DNA of 64,000 nt from CAWFMO01 sp963817065 (GCA_963817065.1 CAWFMO010000001.1:310001-374000); one strand, 5' to 3'; positions 1-9,235 are shown, counted from the stretch's first letter. Made by a program: numbers and translations. Notes: a model not told the origin generated them from the letters alone.

Positions 1-212
1 CGGCCAAGACCCCGACGGCGATCGGCGAGCGGCGGCTCTACCGGGTCGAGCTCTGGCCGGCCGGCAACCGCTTCAAGGCCGGGCACCGGATCCGTCTCCA
101 CGTGCTCGGCGGTTCGGCCGCGTCGCTGCCGACGCTGCCGGGGCTGAACACGATCGAGGTCGGCGGGCCCGAGGGCTCGCGGCTCCTCTTCCCGCGCCTA
201 CCCGGGGACTAG
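1..212 (+). CDS. CocE/NonD family hydrolase, C-terminal end (partial)
   Basis: Only the last 69 residues are in the window, reading from base 3 to the TAG at 210-212. The segment FKAGHRIRLHVLGG, then PGLNTIEVGGPEGSRLLFP, is the typical last strand pair of the jelly-roll (PepX_C) domain of X-prolyl dipeptidyl-peptidase/cocaine-esterase-like serine hydrolases. The catalytic alpha/beta-hydrolase part lies outside, so substrate cannot be judged. Its stop overlaps the convergent GIY-YIG-like gene by 15 bases. Confidence 0.8.
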   Translation, partial: AKTPTAIGERRLYRVELWPAGNRFKAGHRIRLHVLGGSAASLPTLPGLNTIEVGGPEGSRLLFPRLPGD

Positions 213-764
213 CGAGCCGAGCCGCTCGCGCACCGCGTCGAGCCGGACGTGGGCGAAGAGCCCGTAGGCCGGCGGCGGATCGAGCTGGTCGATCAGCCGC
301 TCGACCCAGAAGCCGCGCTCGCCGTGCAGCAGCCGCGCGCACTCGTCCGCGGAGACCGGCTCGAAGGTCGATTCGCGGAGCTCGGCGGCGGCGGCGTCGA
401 AGCGGGTCGAGATCCGCTCGAGCCGCTCGGCGCCCCATTCCTCCCAGATCCCCGAGCCCTTTCCGTGGGAGACGCCGTCGCTGTGGGCGACGAAGCCGCA
501 GGCCGCGAGCTCCTCGGCGCGCTCGCGCTCGGCTTCGCAGGCCGCGCGCGAGCCGCGGAACGCCGGAAGGTCCTCGTAAAGGTCGGGGCGCAGGCGGCGG
601 GCGAAGCGCTTGACCAGCCGCGCCGACTTGTAGCCGCGCCGGTGCTGCTCGAAGCGCTCCTCGGGACCGCGGGCGCTCGAGCCGACGTAGACCCAGGGCA
701 GGCGCGGGTCGCGGCGCCGGCCCGCGGCCGGCTCGAGCTCGATCACGTAGACGCGCGAAGCCAT
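198..764 (-). CDS. GIY-YIG-like domain protein
   Basis: 188 residues starting at ATG 764 (MASRVYVIEL). Residues 4-10 (RVYVIEL) and 24-30 (WVYVGSS) resemble the paired GIY and YIG strands of GIY-YIG nucleases. They are followed by a basic helix with RFEQHRRG, where the family has its catalytic Arg. The rest is charged and helical, without a second domain I recognise. Family members include excision nucleases and small stand-alone proteins of unknown role. A nuclease activity is inference from the N-terminal motif only. A longer in-frame extension upstream of 764 is antisense to other genes and was rejected. Confidence 0.5.
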   Translation of the reverse strand: MASRVYVIELEPAAGRRRDPRLPWVYVGSSARGPEERFEQHRRGYKSARLVKRFARRLRPDLYEDLPAFRGSRAACEAERERAEELAACGFVAHSDGVSHGKGSGIWEEWGAERLERISTRFDAAAAELRESTFEPVSADECARLLHGERGFWVERLIDQLDPPPAYGLFAHVRLDAVRERLGSLVPG

Positions 765-875
765 CCTGTTCTGTTTCAACGCCCGGGTGCCGTCGCCCTG
801 CCCGCTGTGTGAGATCGGACACACAGCGGCCAAAGCCGTTTCTTCATGCAACCCAGCGCGATAGGGTCGGCGCTG

Positions 876-3008
876 ATGCTTGGGTGGATCGCCAACCTGA
901 CGTGGGAGCGTCCGAAGCTGGTCCTCGCCGCGGTCGGCGTCTTCGCGGTGACGGCGGCCTTCTTCGCCTCCGACGTCGAGAGCCACCTCAAGGCCGCCGG
1001 GTTCACGGACCCGAAGTCGGAGAGCGAGGAGGCGACCCGCCTGCTCCAGGAGCAGCTCGGCTACGACGCGGGGCCGGGCTTCGTCGTCGTCGTCCGCGAC
1101 CCGGACGGCGGCGTGATCGACACAACGCGGGCGCCGCTCCGCAAGGAGGTCGCGCGGCTCGGCGATGAGATCGGCCGGGTGCGCAGCGTCGGCAAGGTCG
1201 TCAGCCCGCTCACCGACCCGGCGGCCGGCGCGACGCTGATCGCCAAGGACGGCGAGTCGCTCGTGATCACCGGCCACCTCTCGGAGGCCGACATCGAGGA
1301 CGAGGGCGGGCGCGTCGCCGAGGACGTCGAGCCGATCCTCGAGTCCTCGAGCCTCGACGTCGCGATGGGCGGCTTCGCGCCGAGCTTCAACGAGGTCAAC
1401 GATCAGACCCGCAAGGACCTGACCAAGGCCGAGCTGATCGCCTTCCCGATCCTCGCGATCCTGCTGCTGATCGTCTTCCGCGGCGTGATCGCGGCGGCGA
1501 TCCCGCTGGTGATCGGGGTGATCTCGATCCTCGGCTCGTTCTTCGTCCTCCGGCTGATGTCGGAGTTCACCGACACCTCTTTGTTCGCGCTCAACATCGC
1601 GACCGGGCTCAGCCTCGGGCTCGCGGTCGACTACGCGCTGTTGCTCGTCTCGCGCTACCGCGAGGAGCTCGCCCGCGACGGGCCCAGCCGCGAGGCGCAC
1701 CGAAAGACGCTCCAGACGGCCGGGCGTACCGTGCTGTTCTCGGGCTTCACGGTCGCGGTCGCGATGGCGGCGCTGGCGTTCATGCCGCAGCGCTTCCTCT
1801 ATTCGATCGCGGTCGCCGGCGCGGCGGTCGGCGTGCTCTCGGCCCTGATCTCGATCCTGCTGGTCGGCGCGCTCCTCGCCCTGCTCGGCGAGCGGATCGA
1901 CGCGCTCTCGATCCGCCGCGGGCCCGCGGTCTCCGACGACTCGGGCGCCTGGAACAGGCTCGCGCGCGGCGTCATGCGCCGGCCGGTGATCATCGCCGTC
2001 CTCAGCGCCGGGGTGCTGCTGGCGGCCGCTTCGCCGCTGCTGATGACGACGCTCACGGGGCCGAGCGCGCAGGCCGTGCCGCCGGGCCTGCCGTCCTACG
2101 ACGCCAACCAGTACGTCGAGCAGCACTACCCCCGCAGCGTCACCGAGGCGGTGACGATCACGGTCGAGGGCCGGACGAGCGACGCGCAGCTCGCCCGGTT
2201 CGGCGAGCGGATCGGGGCGGTCGAGGGGATCGAGGGCGGCACCCCGTTCACGCGCGCGTCGGGGAGCGTCGCCTACGCGAACTTCTCGCCCGCCGACAAG
2301 GCGCTCGGCGGCCCCTCTCAGGACGCGGTCGAGGAGATCCGCGAGCTGCCTCCACCCGCGGGCGCGGAGGTCCTGGCGTCGGGCAACACCGCCCGCTTCA
2401 TCGACCTCAAGGACAGCCTGATGTCGCACGTGCCGCTCGTCGTCGGCCTCGTCGTGATCAGCACCTTGATCCTGCTCTTCCTGCTCACGGGTTCGGTCGT
2501 CCTGCCGCTCAAGACGCTGCTGATGAACGCGCTGACTCTCGCGGCGACGCTCGGGATCGTCGTGCTCGCCTTCCAGGAGGGCTGGCTCGACGCCCCCTAC
2601 GGCTACGAGGGCCCGGCCGCGATCGAGACCGTCAGCCTCGTCTTCCTGTTCGCGGTCACCTTCGGGCTCGCGACCGACTACGCCGTGCTCGTCCTGGCGC
2701 GGATCAAGGAGCAGCGCGATCTCGGCGCCTCGAACGAGGACGCGGTCGCGATCGGCATCGGGCGTACCGGCCGCGTGATCAGCGCCGCTGCGCTGATGAT
2801 CGCCGTGGTCTTCCTCGCCTTCGGGGTCAGCTCGGTGTTCTTCATGAAGCAGATCTCGATCGGGATCGCGGTCGGCGTGATCCTCGACGCGACGATCGTC
2901 CGCGCGCTGCTCGTGCCGGCGTTGATGCAGATGTTCGGCGAGTGGAACTGGTGGGCGCCGAAGCCGCTGCGGCGGCTCTACTGGCGCTTCGGGATCCGCG
3001 AGGCCTAG
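876..3008 (+). CDS. MMPL/RND-family transporter
   Basis: 710 residues, the usual length for MMPL proteins: two repeats, each with one membrane helix, a large extracytoplasmic domain and five helices. The signature of helix 4, LAVDYALLLVSRYREE, occurs in the first half and its counterpart LATDYAVLVLARIKEQ in the second. Such proteins export lipids or hydrophobic compounds using proton flux. The ATG at 876 is preferred over ATG 846 because the hexamer TAGGGT (862-867) lies 8 bases upstream, as for other leaderless starts here. No adjacent substrate-synthesis gene indicates the cargo. A broken relative lies at 10266-11398. Confidence 0.9.
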   Translation: MLGWIANLTWERPKLVLAAVGVFAVTAAFFASDVESHLKAAGFTDPKSESEEATRLLQEQLGYDAGPGFVVVVRDPDGGVIDTTRAPLRKEVARLGDEIGRVRSVGKVVSPLTDPAAGATLIAKDGESLVITGHLSEADIEDEGGRVAEDVEPILESSSLDVAMGGFAPSFNEVNDQTRKDLTKAELIAFPILAILLLIVFRGVIAAAIPLVIGVISILGSFFVLRLMSEFTDTSLFALNIATGLSLGLAVDYALLLVSRYREELARDGPSREAHRKTLQTAGRTVLFSGFTVAVAMAALAFMPQRFLYSIAVAGAAVGVLSALISILLVGALLALLGERIDALSIRRGPAVSDDSGAWNRLARGVMRRPVIIAVLSAGVLLAAASPLLMTTLTGPSAQAVPPGLPSYDANQYVEQHYPRSVTEAVTITVEGRTSDAQLARFGERIGAVEGIEGGTPFTRASGSVAYANFSPADKALGGPSQDAVEEIRELPPPAGAEVLASGNTARFIDLKDSLMSHVPLVVGLVVISTLILLFLLTGSVVLPLKTLLMNALTLAATLGIVVLAFQEGWLDAPYGYEGPAAIETVSLVFLFAVTFGLATDYAVLVLARIKEQRDLGASNEDAVAIGIGRTGRVISAAALMIAVVFLAFGVSSVFFMKQISIGIAVGVILDATIVRALLVPALMQMFGEWNWWAPKPLRRLYWRFGIREA

Positions 3009-3607
3009 CCCGGCGCCCGCGCCGGGCGCCACATCGGCCAGGCCGGCGGCGAGTCCGGGAGCGAGATCGGCTCGCGGGGCTCGAAGCCGAAACGGCGGTA
3101 GTAGGGGACGTTGGACTCGCGCTGGGTCTCGAGATAGGCGGGCAGACCCTCGGCGTCGATCCGCTCGAGCACGGGCGCCATCAGCGCCGAGCCGTGGCCG
3201 CGCCGCTGGAGCTCGGGGCGGACGGCGATCGTGTTCAGGTACCAGTGCGGCTCGCGCGGGTGGTGGGAGGCGGCCAGCGCGTCCATGCGGGCGGCGCGGC
3301 GCAACCCGGTGGCGCCGAGCGGCAGCAGCGACCTCGCCTGCGTCAACCACTCCCTCGCGCTCAGCGCGTAGGTGCCGGGAGGGAACCAGAGCGCCGCCGC
3401 GCCCCCGTCCCCGGTCATCCAGGCGCCGCCGCGGGGAATGTAGACGCGGCGGATCATCATCCGGTAGTGGCGGCGCAGCATCCGCAGCCTCCGCCACCCG
3501 CCGGGCAGGATCCACTCCCAGATCTCGTTGTCGAGGAAGCCGGCGGCGATCGCGTCCGCGGCCTCGGGCGCGCGCCCGGGGTCGATCGGGGCGACGGTCG
3601 GTTCCAC
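3005..3607 (-). CDS. GNAT family N-acetyltransferase
   Basis: 200 residues from GTG 3607. The C-terminal half carries the GNAT core: strand 4 YLNTIAVRPELQRRGHG is the acetyl-CoA binding motif A (V-x-P-x-x-Q-x-x-G-x-G). It is followed by LETQRESNVPYYRRFGFEP, motif B. The N-terminal half contains WEWILPGG and an arginine-rich helix. The substrate is unknown. The start is supported by TACGCT six bases upstream. The gene is divergent from zwf with only 22 bases between start codons, so the two -10 elements overlap. Confidence 0.85.
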   Translation of the reverse strand: MEPTVAPIDPGRAPEAADAIAAGFLDNEIWEWILPGGWRRLRMLRRHYRMMIRRVYIPRGGAWMTGDGGAAALWFPPGTYALSAREWLTQARSLLPLGATGLRRAARMDALAASHHPREPHWYLNTIAVRPELQRRGHGSALMAPVLERIDAEGLPAYLETQRESNVPYYRRFGFEPREPISLPDSPPAWPMWRPARAPG

Positions 3608-3629
3608 CCCGGGAGCGTATTGTCCGCCG
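3608..3629. promoter_or_regulatory. Overlapping divergent -10 elements, GNAT and zwf
   Basis: On the minus strand TACGCT (3619-3614) is six bases from GTG 3607. On the plus strand TATTGT (3618-3623) is six bases from ATG 3630. The two hexamers share two base pairs, so two polymerases probably cannot occupy the region together. Both genes would be leaderless. This is read from sequence; transcription starts are inferred. Confidence 0.55.
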
Positions 3630-5087
3630 ATGCCCGCCCACCCGCCGATCGAGCCGGCCCCCGAGACCAAGCCGGCTCTCGATCCCCACGTGATCGTGCT
3701 CTTCGGCGCGACCGGCGACCTCGCGCGGCGCAAGCTGCTGCCGGGGCTGCTGCATCTGAGCGAGGCGGAGCTGCTGCCCGACTTCCGCGTCGTCGCGACC
3801 TCGCTCGAGGAGCTCGACGACGAAGGGTTCCGCAGCCTCGCCCGCGAGGCGTGCGGCGAGTTCGCCCGCGACGAGCTCGACCAGCAGGCGTGGCCGGAGT
3901 TCGAGCGGCGGCTGACCTACGTCGGCCAGGAGGCCGGCGCGAAGGGCCTTGCCGCCGCGGTCGCCAAGGCCGAGAGCGAGCTCGGCGAGGGGACGCGCCG
4001 GCTCCACTACCTGAGCGTCCCGCCCTCGGCGGCGGGGCCGGTCGTGCGGCTGCTCGGCGAGGCGGACCTGGTCGATCGCGCGCGGATCATCATGGAGAAG
4101 CCGTTCGGCACCGACCTCGCGAGCGCCGTCGCCTTGAACGAGACCGTCCACGAGGTTTTCGACGAGAAGCAGATCTTCCGCATCGACCACTTCCTCGGCA
4201 AGGAGGCGGCCCAGAACATCCTCGTCCTGCGATTCGCCAACGGTCTCTTCGAGCCGATCTGGAACCGCGACCACATCGACCACATCCAGATCGACGTCCC
4301 CGAGACCCTCGACGTCGGCGACCGCGCCGAGTTCTACGAGGCGACCGGCGCCTACCGCGACATGGTCGTCACCCACCTGCTCCAGATCCTCGCTTTCGTC
4401 GCGATGGAGCCGCCGACGGCGCTCGAGCCGCGCGCGATCACCGAGGAGAAGAACAAGGTCTTCCGCTCGCTGCAGCCGATCGAGCCCGAGCGGGTCGTGC
4501 GCGGCCAGTACGAGGGCTACCCCGGAAACGCCGAGACCTTCGTCGCGCTGCGCTGCGAGGTCGACAACTGGCGCTGGTCCGGGGTCCCGTTCTACCTGCG
4601 GACCGGAAAGCAGATGGGGGAGGGCTCGCGGATCATCTCGATCGCCTACCGCGAGCCGCCCCAGAGCATGTTCCCGTCGGGCTCCGGCGTCGGCGAGTTC
4701 GGGCCCGACCACCTGACCTTCGACCTCGACGAGTCGGGCCGGCTCTCGCTCTCCTTCTACGGCAAGCGCCCGGGCCCGGGGATGATGCTCGACAAGGCGA
4801 GCCTCCAGTTCTCGCTGCACGAGGTCGAGCACGCGAGCGACACGCTCGAGGCCTACGAGCGGCTGATCCGCGACGCGATGGCCGGCGACCACACGCTGTT
4901 CACGACCGCCGACGGGATCGAGCGCCTCTGGGAGATCTCGGCGCCGCTGCTCGAGAACCCGCCGCCGGTCCAGCCCTACGCGCCGGGCTCCTACGGCCCC
5001 GAGTCGATCGAGGATCTCGTCGCGCCGAACGAGTGGCGGCTGCCGTTCGCGCGCCAGTGGCGCGAGGGCAAGGTCCGGCCGGAGTAG
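3630..5087 (+). CDS. zwf: Glucose-6-phosphate 1-dehydrogenase
   Basis: 485 residues, full family length. It oxidises glucose 6-phosphate to 6-phosphogluconolactone with NADP+, the entry step of the oxidative pentose phosphate pathway in the cytoplasm. The Rossmann fingerprint FGATGDLARRK is at 25-35. The active-site box RIDHFLGKE begins at residue 184, with Phe where many homologues have Tyr. YEGYPG and the C-terminal substrate region are intact. ATG 3630 is supported by TATTGT six bases upstream. Usual partners such as 6-phosphogluconolactonase, opcA or tal are not adjacent; a small gene of unknown function follows after 10 bases. Confidence 0.97.
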   Translation: MPAHPPIEPAPETKPALDPHVIVLFGATGDLARRKLLPGLLHLSEAELLPDFRVVATSLEELDDEGFRSLAREACGEFARDELDQQAWPEFERRLTYVGQEAGAKGLAAAVAKAESELGEGTRRLHYLSVPPSAAGPVVRLLGEADLVDRARIIMEKPFGTDLASAVALNETVHEVFDEKQIFRIDHFLGKEAAQNILVLRFANGLFEPIWNRDHIDHIQIDVPETLDVGDRAEFYEATGAYRDMVVTHLLQILAFVAMEPPTALEPRAITEEKNKVFRSLQPIEPERVVRGQYEGYPGNAETFVALRCEVDNWRWSGVPFYLRTGKQMGEGSRIISIAYREPPQSMFPSGSGVGEFGPDHLTFDLDESGRLSLSFYGKRPGPGMMLDKASLQFSLHEVEHASDTLEAYERLIRDAMAGDHTLFTTADGIERLWEISAPLLENPPPVQPYAPGSYGPESIEDLVAPNEWRLPFARQWREGKVRPE

Positions 5088-5097
5088 TGGCGAGGTA

Positions 5098-5448
5098 GTG
5101 GCGAAGCGGAGGCGCAAGCGGCGCGAGGTCCCGACCGAGGCCTACCGCGACGCGGAGGGGAACGTGCTCACCCTGCGCAGCGAGCTCAGCCCGCGGACGA
5201 TCGCCAAGATCGCCAAGGCGGAGGGAACTGTCGCCGCCTCGACCGTCGACGACGTCTGGCGGCGGAGGACCGAGATGCTGTTCGAGCGCCTCGCTGTCGA
5301 CTGGGAGATCGCCGGGCTGCCGCTCGACGACCAGGCGATGCTCCTCGGCCGCTACCGGATGGCCGACTCGGAGACCCAGACCTGGGTCCGCGAGACGATC
5401 GGCGAACACATCCGCCGCCACATCCCCGAGCTCTCCGAGCTCATCTGA
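5098..5448 (+). CDS. Small conserved-looking protein of unknown function
   Basis: 116 residues from GTG 5098, ten bases after the zwf stop and probably co-transcribed with it. It has a very basic N-terminus (AKRRRKRR), then a mixed alpha/beta stretch and the helical segment FERLAVDWEIAGLPL. There is no signal peptide, membrane segment or recognised family. Third-position GC fits its neighbours. Its last 8 bases overlap the end of the convergent monooxygenase gene. Confidence 0.65.
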   Translation: MAKRRRKRREVPTEAYRDAEGNVLTLRSELSPRTIAKIAKAEGTVAASTVDDVWRRRTEMLFERLAVDWEIAGLPLDDQAMLLGRYRMADSETQTWVRETIGEHIRRHIPELSELI

Positions 5449-6946
5449 CCGCAGCGGGCGAACGGGCCTCGAGCGCGTAGGCGCCCGGGGCGACCTTCTC
5501 GGTTCGGCGCCGGTACTCGGACCAGGTCCACGGCCACTGGTTCGGGTCGTTGCCGTTCTCGTCGACGTACCAGTTGGTGCAGCCGGTGTGCCAGACCGAG
5601 CCCTCGAGCTGCGCGCGCAGCTCGCGGTCGAAGCGCTCCGCGGTGTCGCGGCGGACCTCGATTCGCCGGGCCGAGGCGCGGCGCATCAGGCGGAGCGTGG
5701 AGAGCACGTGGCCCATCGCGCACTCGATCGTGTTGACGACCGAGCCGCTGCCGCCGTTGGTGTTCGGCCCATAGAGCAGGAACATGTTCGGGAACCCCGG
5801 CACGGTGATGCCGAGATAGGCGCGCGGCAGATCAGCCCATTCGGCCTCGAGATCACGACCGCCGGCGCCGCTGATCCGCATCGGGGCGACGAAGTCGTGC
5901 GAAGCGAAGCCGGTCGCGAGCACGACCGCGTCGGCGGGGCGCTCGGTGCCGTCGGCGGTGCGGATTCCGTCCGCGGTCAGCTCGTCGATCCGGTCGGTGA
6001 CGAGGTCGACGTTCTCCTGGGTCAGCGCCGGATACCAGTCGTCGGTCACCATCACGCGCTTGCATCCGATGTCGTCGCTCGGGGTGACCTTGGCCCGCAG
6101 CTCCGGATCGGCGATCGCCTTCTTGATCTGGCGCTCGCCGATGGCGCGAAACGCGCGCAGGATCCAGGGGTGGCGGGTCATTCCCAGCGCCGCGAGCTCG
6201 TGGGAGCCGTAGACGATCCTGCGGTCGATCCGCTGCAGGACCGGGAAGCGTTCGAACAGCCGCTTGGCGCGCTCGGAGTACTCGAAGTCCATCCGCGGCG
6301 ACGTCCAGCCGGGCGAGCGCTGGTAGACGTCGATCCGCTCGGCGACCGGCTGGAGCGCCGGCACTACCTGGATCGCGCTGCAGCCGGTCCCGATCACCGC
6401 GACGCGCTTGCCCGCGAGATCGACGTCGTGGCGCCACTCGGCGGTATGGAAGGCGGGCCCGCCATAGACGTCGAGCCCGGGGATCGGCGGCACAACCGGG
6501 ACCGAGAGCTGGCCGCAGGCGGGAATCAGCAGGTCGGCCTCGTGCGGTCCAGCGCTCGTCTCGAGCCTCCACTTGGCGCGATCCTCGTCCCAGGCCGCAC
6601 TCGTGACCTCGGTGCCGGTTCGCACCCGCTCGAGTACCCCGTGGTTGCTCGCGACGCGCTCGATGTAGGCCTGGATCTCGGCCTGGGGCGCGTAGCGGCG
6701 CGACCAGCGCGGGTTCGGCGCGAACGAGAACTCGTAGAAGTGCGACGGGACGTCGCAGGCGGCGCCGGGGTAGGTGTTGTGGTTCCAGACCCCGCCGACC
6801 CGCTCGCCGCGCTCGAACACGGTGACGTCGGAGTAGCCGGCGCGGCGCAGCATCACCGCCGCGCCGATCCCGCCGAAGCCGCCGCCGACGACGGCGACCG
6901 AGGGGCCGGATCCGGCTCCGTTCTGGTGGGCTCCATTGCGCTCCAT
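5441..6946 (-). CDS. Flavin-containing monooxygenase, Baeyer-Villiger type
   Basis: 501 residues from ATG 6946. The N-terminal FAD-binding motif VAVVGGGFGGIGAA is followed by the GG motif GERVGGVWNHNTYPG. The fingerprint YGGPAFHTAEW near residue 160 matches the BVMO consensus FxGxxxHxxxW with Tyr for Phe. VAVIGTGCSAIQ is the NADPH Rossmann motif. These enzymes insert one oxygen from O2 into ketones or hydroxylate soft nucleophiles. The late segment LLYGPNTNGGSGS also fits the family. A -10-like TAGACT lies 13 bases upstream. It is divergent from a methyltransferase-like gene. Substrate unknown. Confidence 0.88.
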   Translation of the reverse strand: MERNGAHQNGAGSGPSVAVVGGGFGGIGAAVMLRRAGYSDVTVFERGERVGGVWNHNTYPGAACDVPSHFYEFSFAPNPRWSRRYAPQAEIQAYIERVASNHGVLERVRTGTEVTSAAWDEDRAKWRLETSAGPHEADLLIPACGQLSVPVVPPIPGLDVYGGPAFHTAEWRHDVDLAGKRVAVIGTGCSAIQVVPALQPVAERIDVYQRSPGWTSPRMDFEYSERAKRLFERFPVLQRIDRRIVYGSHELAALGMTRHPWILRAFRAIGERQIKKAIADPELRAKVTPSDDIGCKRVMVTDDWYPALTQENVDLVTDRIDELTADGIRTADGTERPADAVVLATGFASHDFVAPMRISGAGGRDLEAEWADLPRAYLGITVPGFPNMFLLYGPNTNGGSGSVVNTIECAMGHVLSTLRLMRRASARRIEVRRDTAERFDRELRAQLEGSVWHTGCTNWYVDENGNDPNQWPWTWSEYRRRTEKVAPGAYALEARSPAAVR

Positions 6947-6975
6947 CCCGATCCCGGTGAGTCTAGGCTCGCGTG

Positions 6976-7635
6976 ATGAGCGCCGAAGGCCCATCGCGCT
7001 GGAGCGACGCCGACCGCGCCGCGCTCGAGCGGCTCGGCGAGCGAGATCCCTCGGCGCTGCCGTGGAGCGACTGGGCGATGCGCCCGACCGCGGTCGAGGA
7101 GATCGTCGCCGAGATCGCGCGCCGCGAGGCGCCGCGGGTGCTCGAGCTCGGCGCCGGGGTCTCGAGCGTGCTCGCCGCGCGGGCGCTGCGCGAGCCCGGC
7201 GGCTCGCTGGTCGCGGTCGAGCACGATCCCGCCTGGGCCGAGAAGGTGGCGGAGCTGCTGGCGGCCGAAGGGCTCGAGTCGACGGCGCGGATCGCGGTCG
7301 CGCCGTTGAGCGTCCCGGCCCCCGAGCCCCCGCTCGTCCTCCCGGCGGCTGAGTACCCGCCCGATTGGTACGAGGAGGCCCTGGTCCGCGAGGCGGTTGC
7401 GGCGCCGTTCGATCTCCTGGTCGTCGACGGGCCCCCGGCGGGAGACCGCCCGGAGTTGCTGGTCCGCGCCCCGGCGCTCACGCTCGCCGAGCTGCTGGCG
7501 CCGGACGCGGTCGTCTTCCTCGATGACGTCTCGCGGCCCGCCGAGCGCCGCACCGCCGGGCTATGGGCCGAGCTGCTCGACCGCGAGCTGCTCGTCGACG
7601 AGCGCGCCGACCTCGCGATCCTCAGACCGACCTGA
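6976..7635 (+). CDS. Class I SAM-dependent methyltransferase-like protein
   Basis: 219 residues. VLELGAGVSSVLAARAL is motif I of Rossmann-type methyltransferases; an acidic residue ends the next strand (AVEHD), and FDLLVVDGPP followed by AVVFLDDVSR gives later motifs. The target is unknown. The organisation resembles O-methyltransferase-like or FkbM-like proteins of similar size. ATG 6976 is chosen because TAGGCT (6964-6969) is six bases before it; GTG 6973 is the alternative. Its 3' end overlaps the convergent glycerate kinase gene by 14 bases. Confidence 0.7.
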   Translation: MSAEGPSRWSDADRAALERLGERDPSALPWSDWAMRPTAVEEIVAEIARREAPRVLELGAGVSSVLAARALREPGGSLVAVEHDPAWAEKVAELLAAEGLESTARIAVAPLSVPAPEPPLVLPAAEYPPDWYEEALVREAVAAPFDLLVVDGPPAGDRPELLVRAPALTLAELLAPDAVVFLDDVSRPAERRTAGLWAELLDRELLVDERADLAILRPT

Positions 7636-8596
7636 CCACCCGCTCCGCCGCGGCCTCGATCTGCTCGAGAGTCGTCGCGACCTCGACCGAGGCGGCGCCG
7701 AGCCGCTCGCTCGCCTCGCGGTCGAGCCCGTCCTCGCCGGCGACGAGGTGGAACGGGACGCCCGCAGCGCGGCAGCGGCGGGCGATCTCGCCGACGACCT
7801 TGCCTCCGAGGCTCTGCTCGTCGACCCGCCCCTCGCCGCCGATCACCGCCGCGGCCCCGCCGAGCAGCTCGTCGAAGCCGACCGCGTCGAGCACGTATTC
7901 CGCCCCCGGGCGCAGATCGGCGCCGAAAGCGGCCCAGAGCCCGCCCGAGAGCCCGCCGGCGCAGCCGGTCATCGGCACCCCGCGGGGGTCGCGCGGCAGA
8001 CCCCCGGCGAGCGCGTCGAGGCGCGCCGCGAGCCGCTCGACCGCCGCGGCGTCGGCGCCCTTCTGCGGAGCGAAGACCGGCGCCGCCCGCTCGAAGCTCG
8101 CGCTCGCGTCACAGAGCACAATGAGCCCGGCCGGGCCCATACCGCCCGCCTCCTCGATCGCCTCGATCGCGCCGGCGCCGCCGTCGGTCGTCGCGCTGCC
8201 GCCGGCTCCGACCAGCACGCGCGTCGCGCCGGCGGCGATCGCCGCTGCGATCAGCTCGCCGGTGCCGCGGCTGCTCGCCGCCTCGGCGTCGCGGCGCTCC
8301 GGGTCGACGAGCGACAGCCCCGAGGCCGAGGCGACGTCGAGCGCCGCGGTCTCACCGTCGCCGAGCAGCGCGAAGCGCGCCGCGACGGGTTCGCCGAGCG
8401 GCGAGCTCGCGGTGACCGCGTGCCAGCCGCCGCCGAGCCGCTCGAGCAGGATCGCGGCGGTCCCCTCGCCACCATCGGCGACCGGGCGGGTCACCGCCTC
8501 GCCGCCGCCGGCGCGGACGCCGCGGGCGAGCGCCTCGGCGACCGCCGCGGCGTCGAAGCTCCCCTTGAAGGAATCGGGCGCGAGCAGGTAGCTCAT
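7622..8596 (-). CDS. Glycerate kinase (GlxK/GarK family)
   Basis: 324 residues, shorter than the roughly 370-380 usual in the family. It phosphorylates D-glycerate, feeding glycolysis from glyoxylate or glucarate breakdown. Family motifs are visible: APDSFKGSFDAAAVAEALARG (near the start), RPVADGGEGTA, VGAGGSATTDGGAG and the C-terminal VIGGEGRVDEQSLGGKVVG. No glyoxylate carboligase or tartronate reductase gene is adjacent, so the pathway context is not shown. Divergent from the YceI gene with 24 bases between starts. Confidence 0.92.
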   Translation of the reverse strand: MSYLLAPDSFKGSFDAAAVAEALARGVRAGGGEAVTRPVADGGEGTAAILLERLGGGWHAVTASSPLGEPVAARFALLGDGETAALDVASASGLSLVDPERRDAEAASSRGTGELIAAAIAAGATRVLVGAGGSATTDGGAGAIEAIEEAGGMGPAGLIVLCDASASFERAAPVFAPQKGADAAAVERLAARLDALAGGLPRDPRGVPMTGCAGGLSGGLWAAFGADLRPGAEYVLDAVGFDELLGGAAAVIGGEGRVDEQSLGGKVVGEIARRCRAAGVPFHLVAGEDGLDREASERLGAASVEVATTLEQIEAAAERVVRSV

Positions 8597-8620
8597 CTGG
8601 GGTTGGGTAATGTCGGAGCC

Positions 8621-9235
8621 ATGGCGACCTGGATCTTCGAGCCCGGCCACACCTCGATCGAGTTCCGGGCCCGGCACATGATGGTCACCTGGGTCCGCGG
8701 CGCGTTCAAGGACGTCCACGGGGAGCTCGAGTTCGACTGGGAGAGTTGGCAGGAGGCGACCTTCGAGGGCCGCGCCGACGCCCGCAAGCTCTGGACGGGA
8801 GAGCCGAACCGCGACGAGCACCTGCGCTCCGCCGACTTCTTCGACGTCGAGAGCCACCCCGAGATCAGCTTCAAGGGCCGGCTCGTCGAGCGCGCCGGCG
8901 ACACCGCGTTCCGCGCCACCTCCGAGGTCACGATCCGCGGCGTCACCAAGGAGGTCCCGTTCGACGTCACCTACCAGGGCGCCTGGGAGACCCCGTGGTG
9001 GGAGGGCGAGGAGAACAAGGGCTCGATGCGGAGGATCGGCTTCGAGGGCCGCACCGAGGTCAATCGCCACGACTTCGGCGTCTCCTGGCAGGACGAGTTG
9101 CCGGGCGGCGGGCGGGTGGTCAGCGACCGGATCGAGGTCATCCTCGACATCGAAGCCATCCTGCTCGCCGACCTCGAGGCGACCGGCGCGATCGACTACT
9201 ACTGCGGGACGACCCGGGCGACCGTGCGGCGTTGA
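8621..9235 (+). CDS. YceI family protein
   Basis: 204 residues, no signal peptide, so probably cytoplasmic, unlike periplasmic Escherichia coli YceI. It begins WIFEPGHTSIEFRARHMM, then WVRGAFKDVHGELEF, and has GVTKEVPFDVTY, matching the lipocalin-like YceI beta barrel that binds polyisoprenoids or other lipids. ATG 8621 is supported by TAATGT (8608-8613) seven bases upstream. The stop overlaps the TTG start of the next gene (TTGA), so the two are translationally coupled. Confidence 0.88.
   Translation: MATWIFEPGHTSIEFRARHMMVTWVRGAFKDVHGELEFDWESWQEATFEGRADARKLWTGEPNRDEHLRSADFFDVESHPEISFKGRLVERAGDTAFRATSEVTIRGVTKEVPFDVTYQGAWETPWWEGEENKGSMRRIGFEGRTEVNRHDFGVSWQDELPGGGRVVSDRIEVILDIEAILLADLEATGAIDYYCGTTRATVRR

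Noticed and set aside
198..5117. Very long open frame on the minus strand spanning several genes
   Set aside because: It is antisense to zwf, MMPL and others; only the last part (198-764) has protein-like composition. GC-rich third positions create such shadows.
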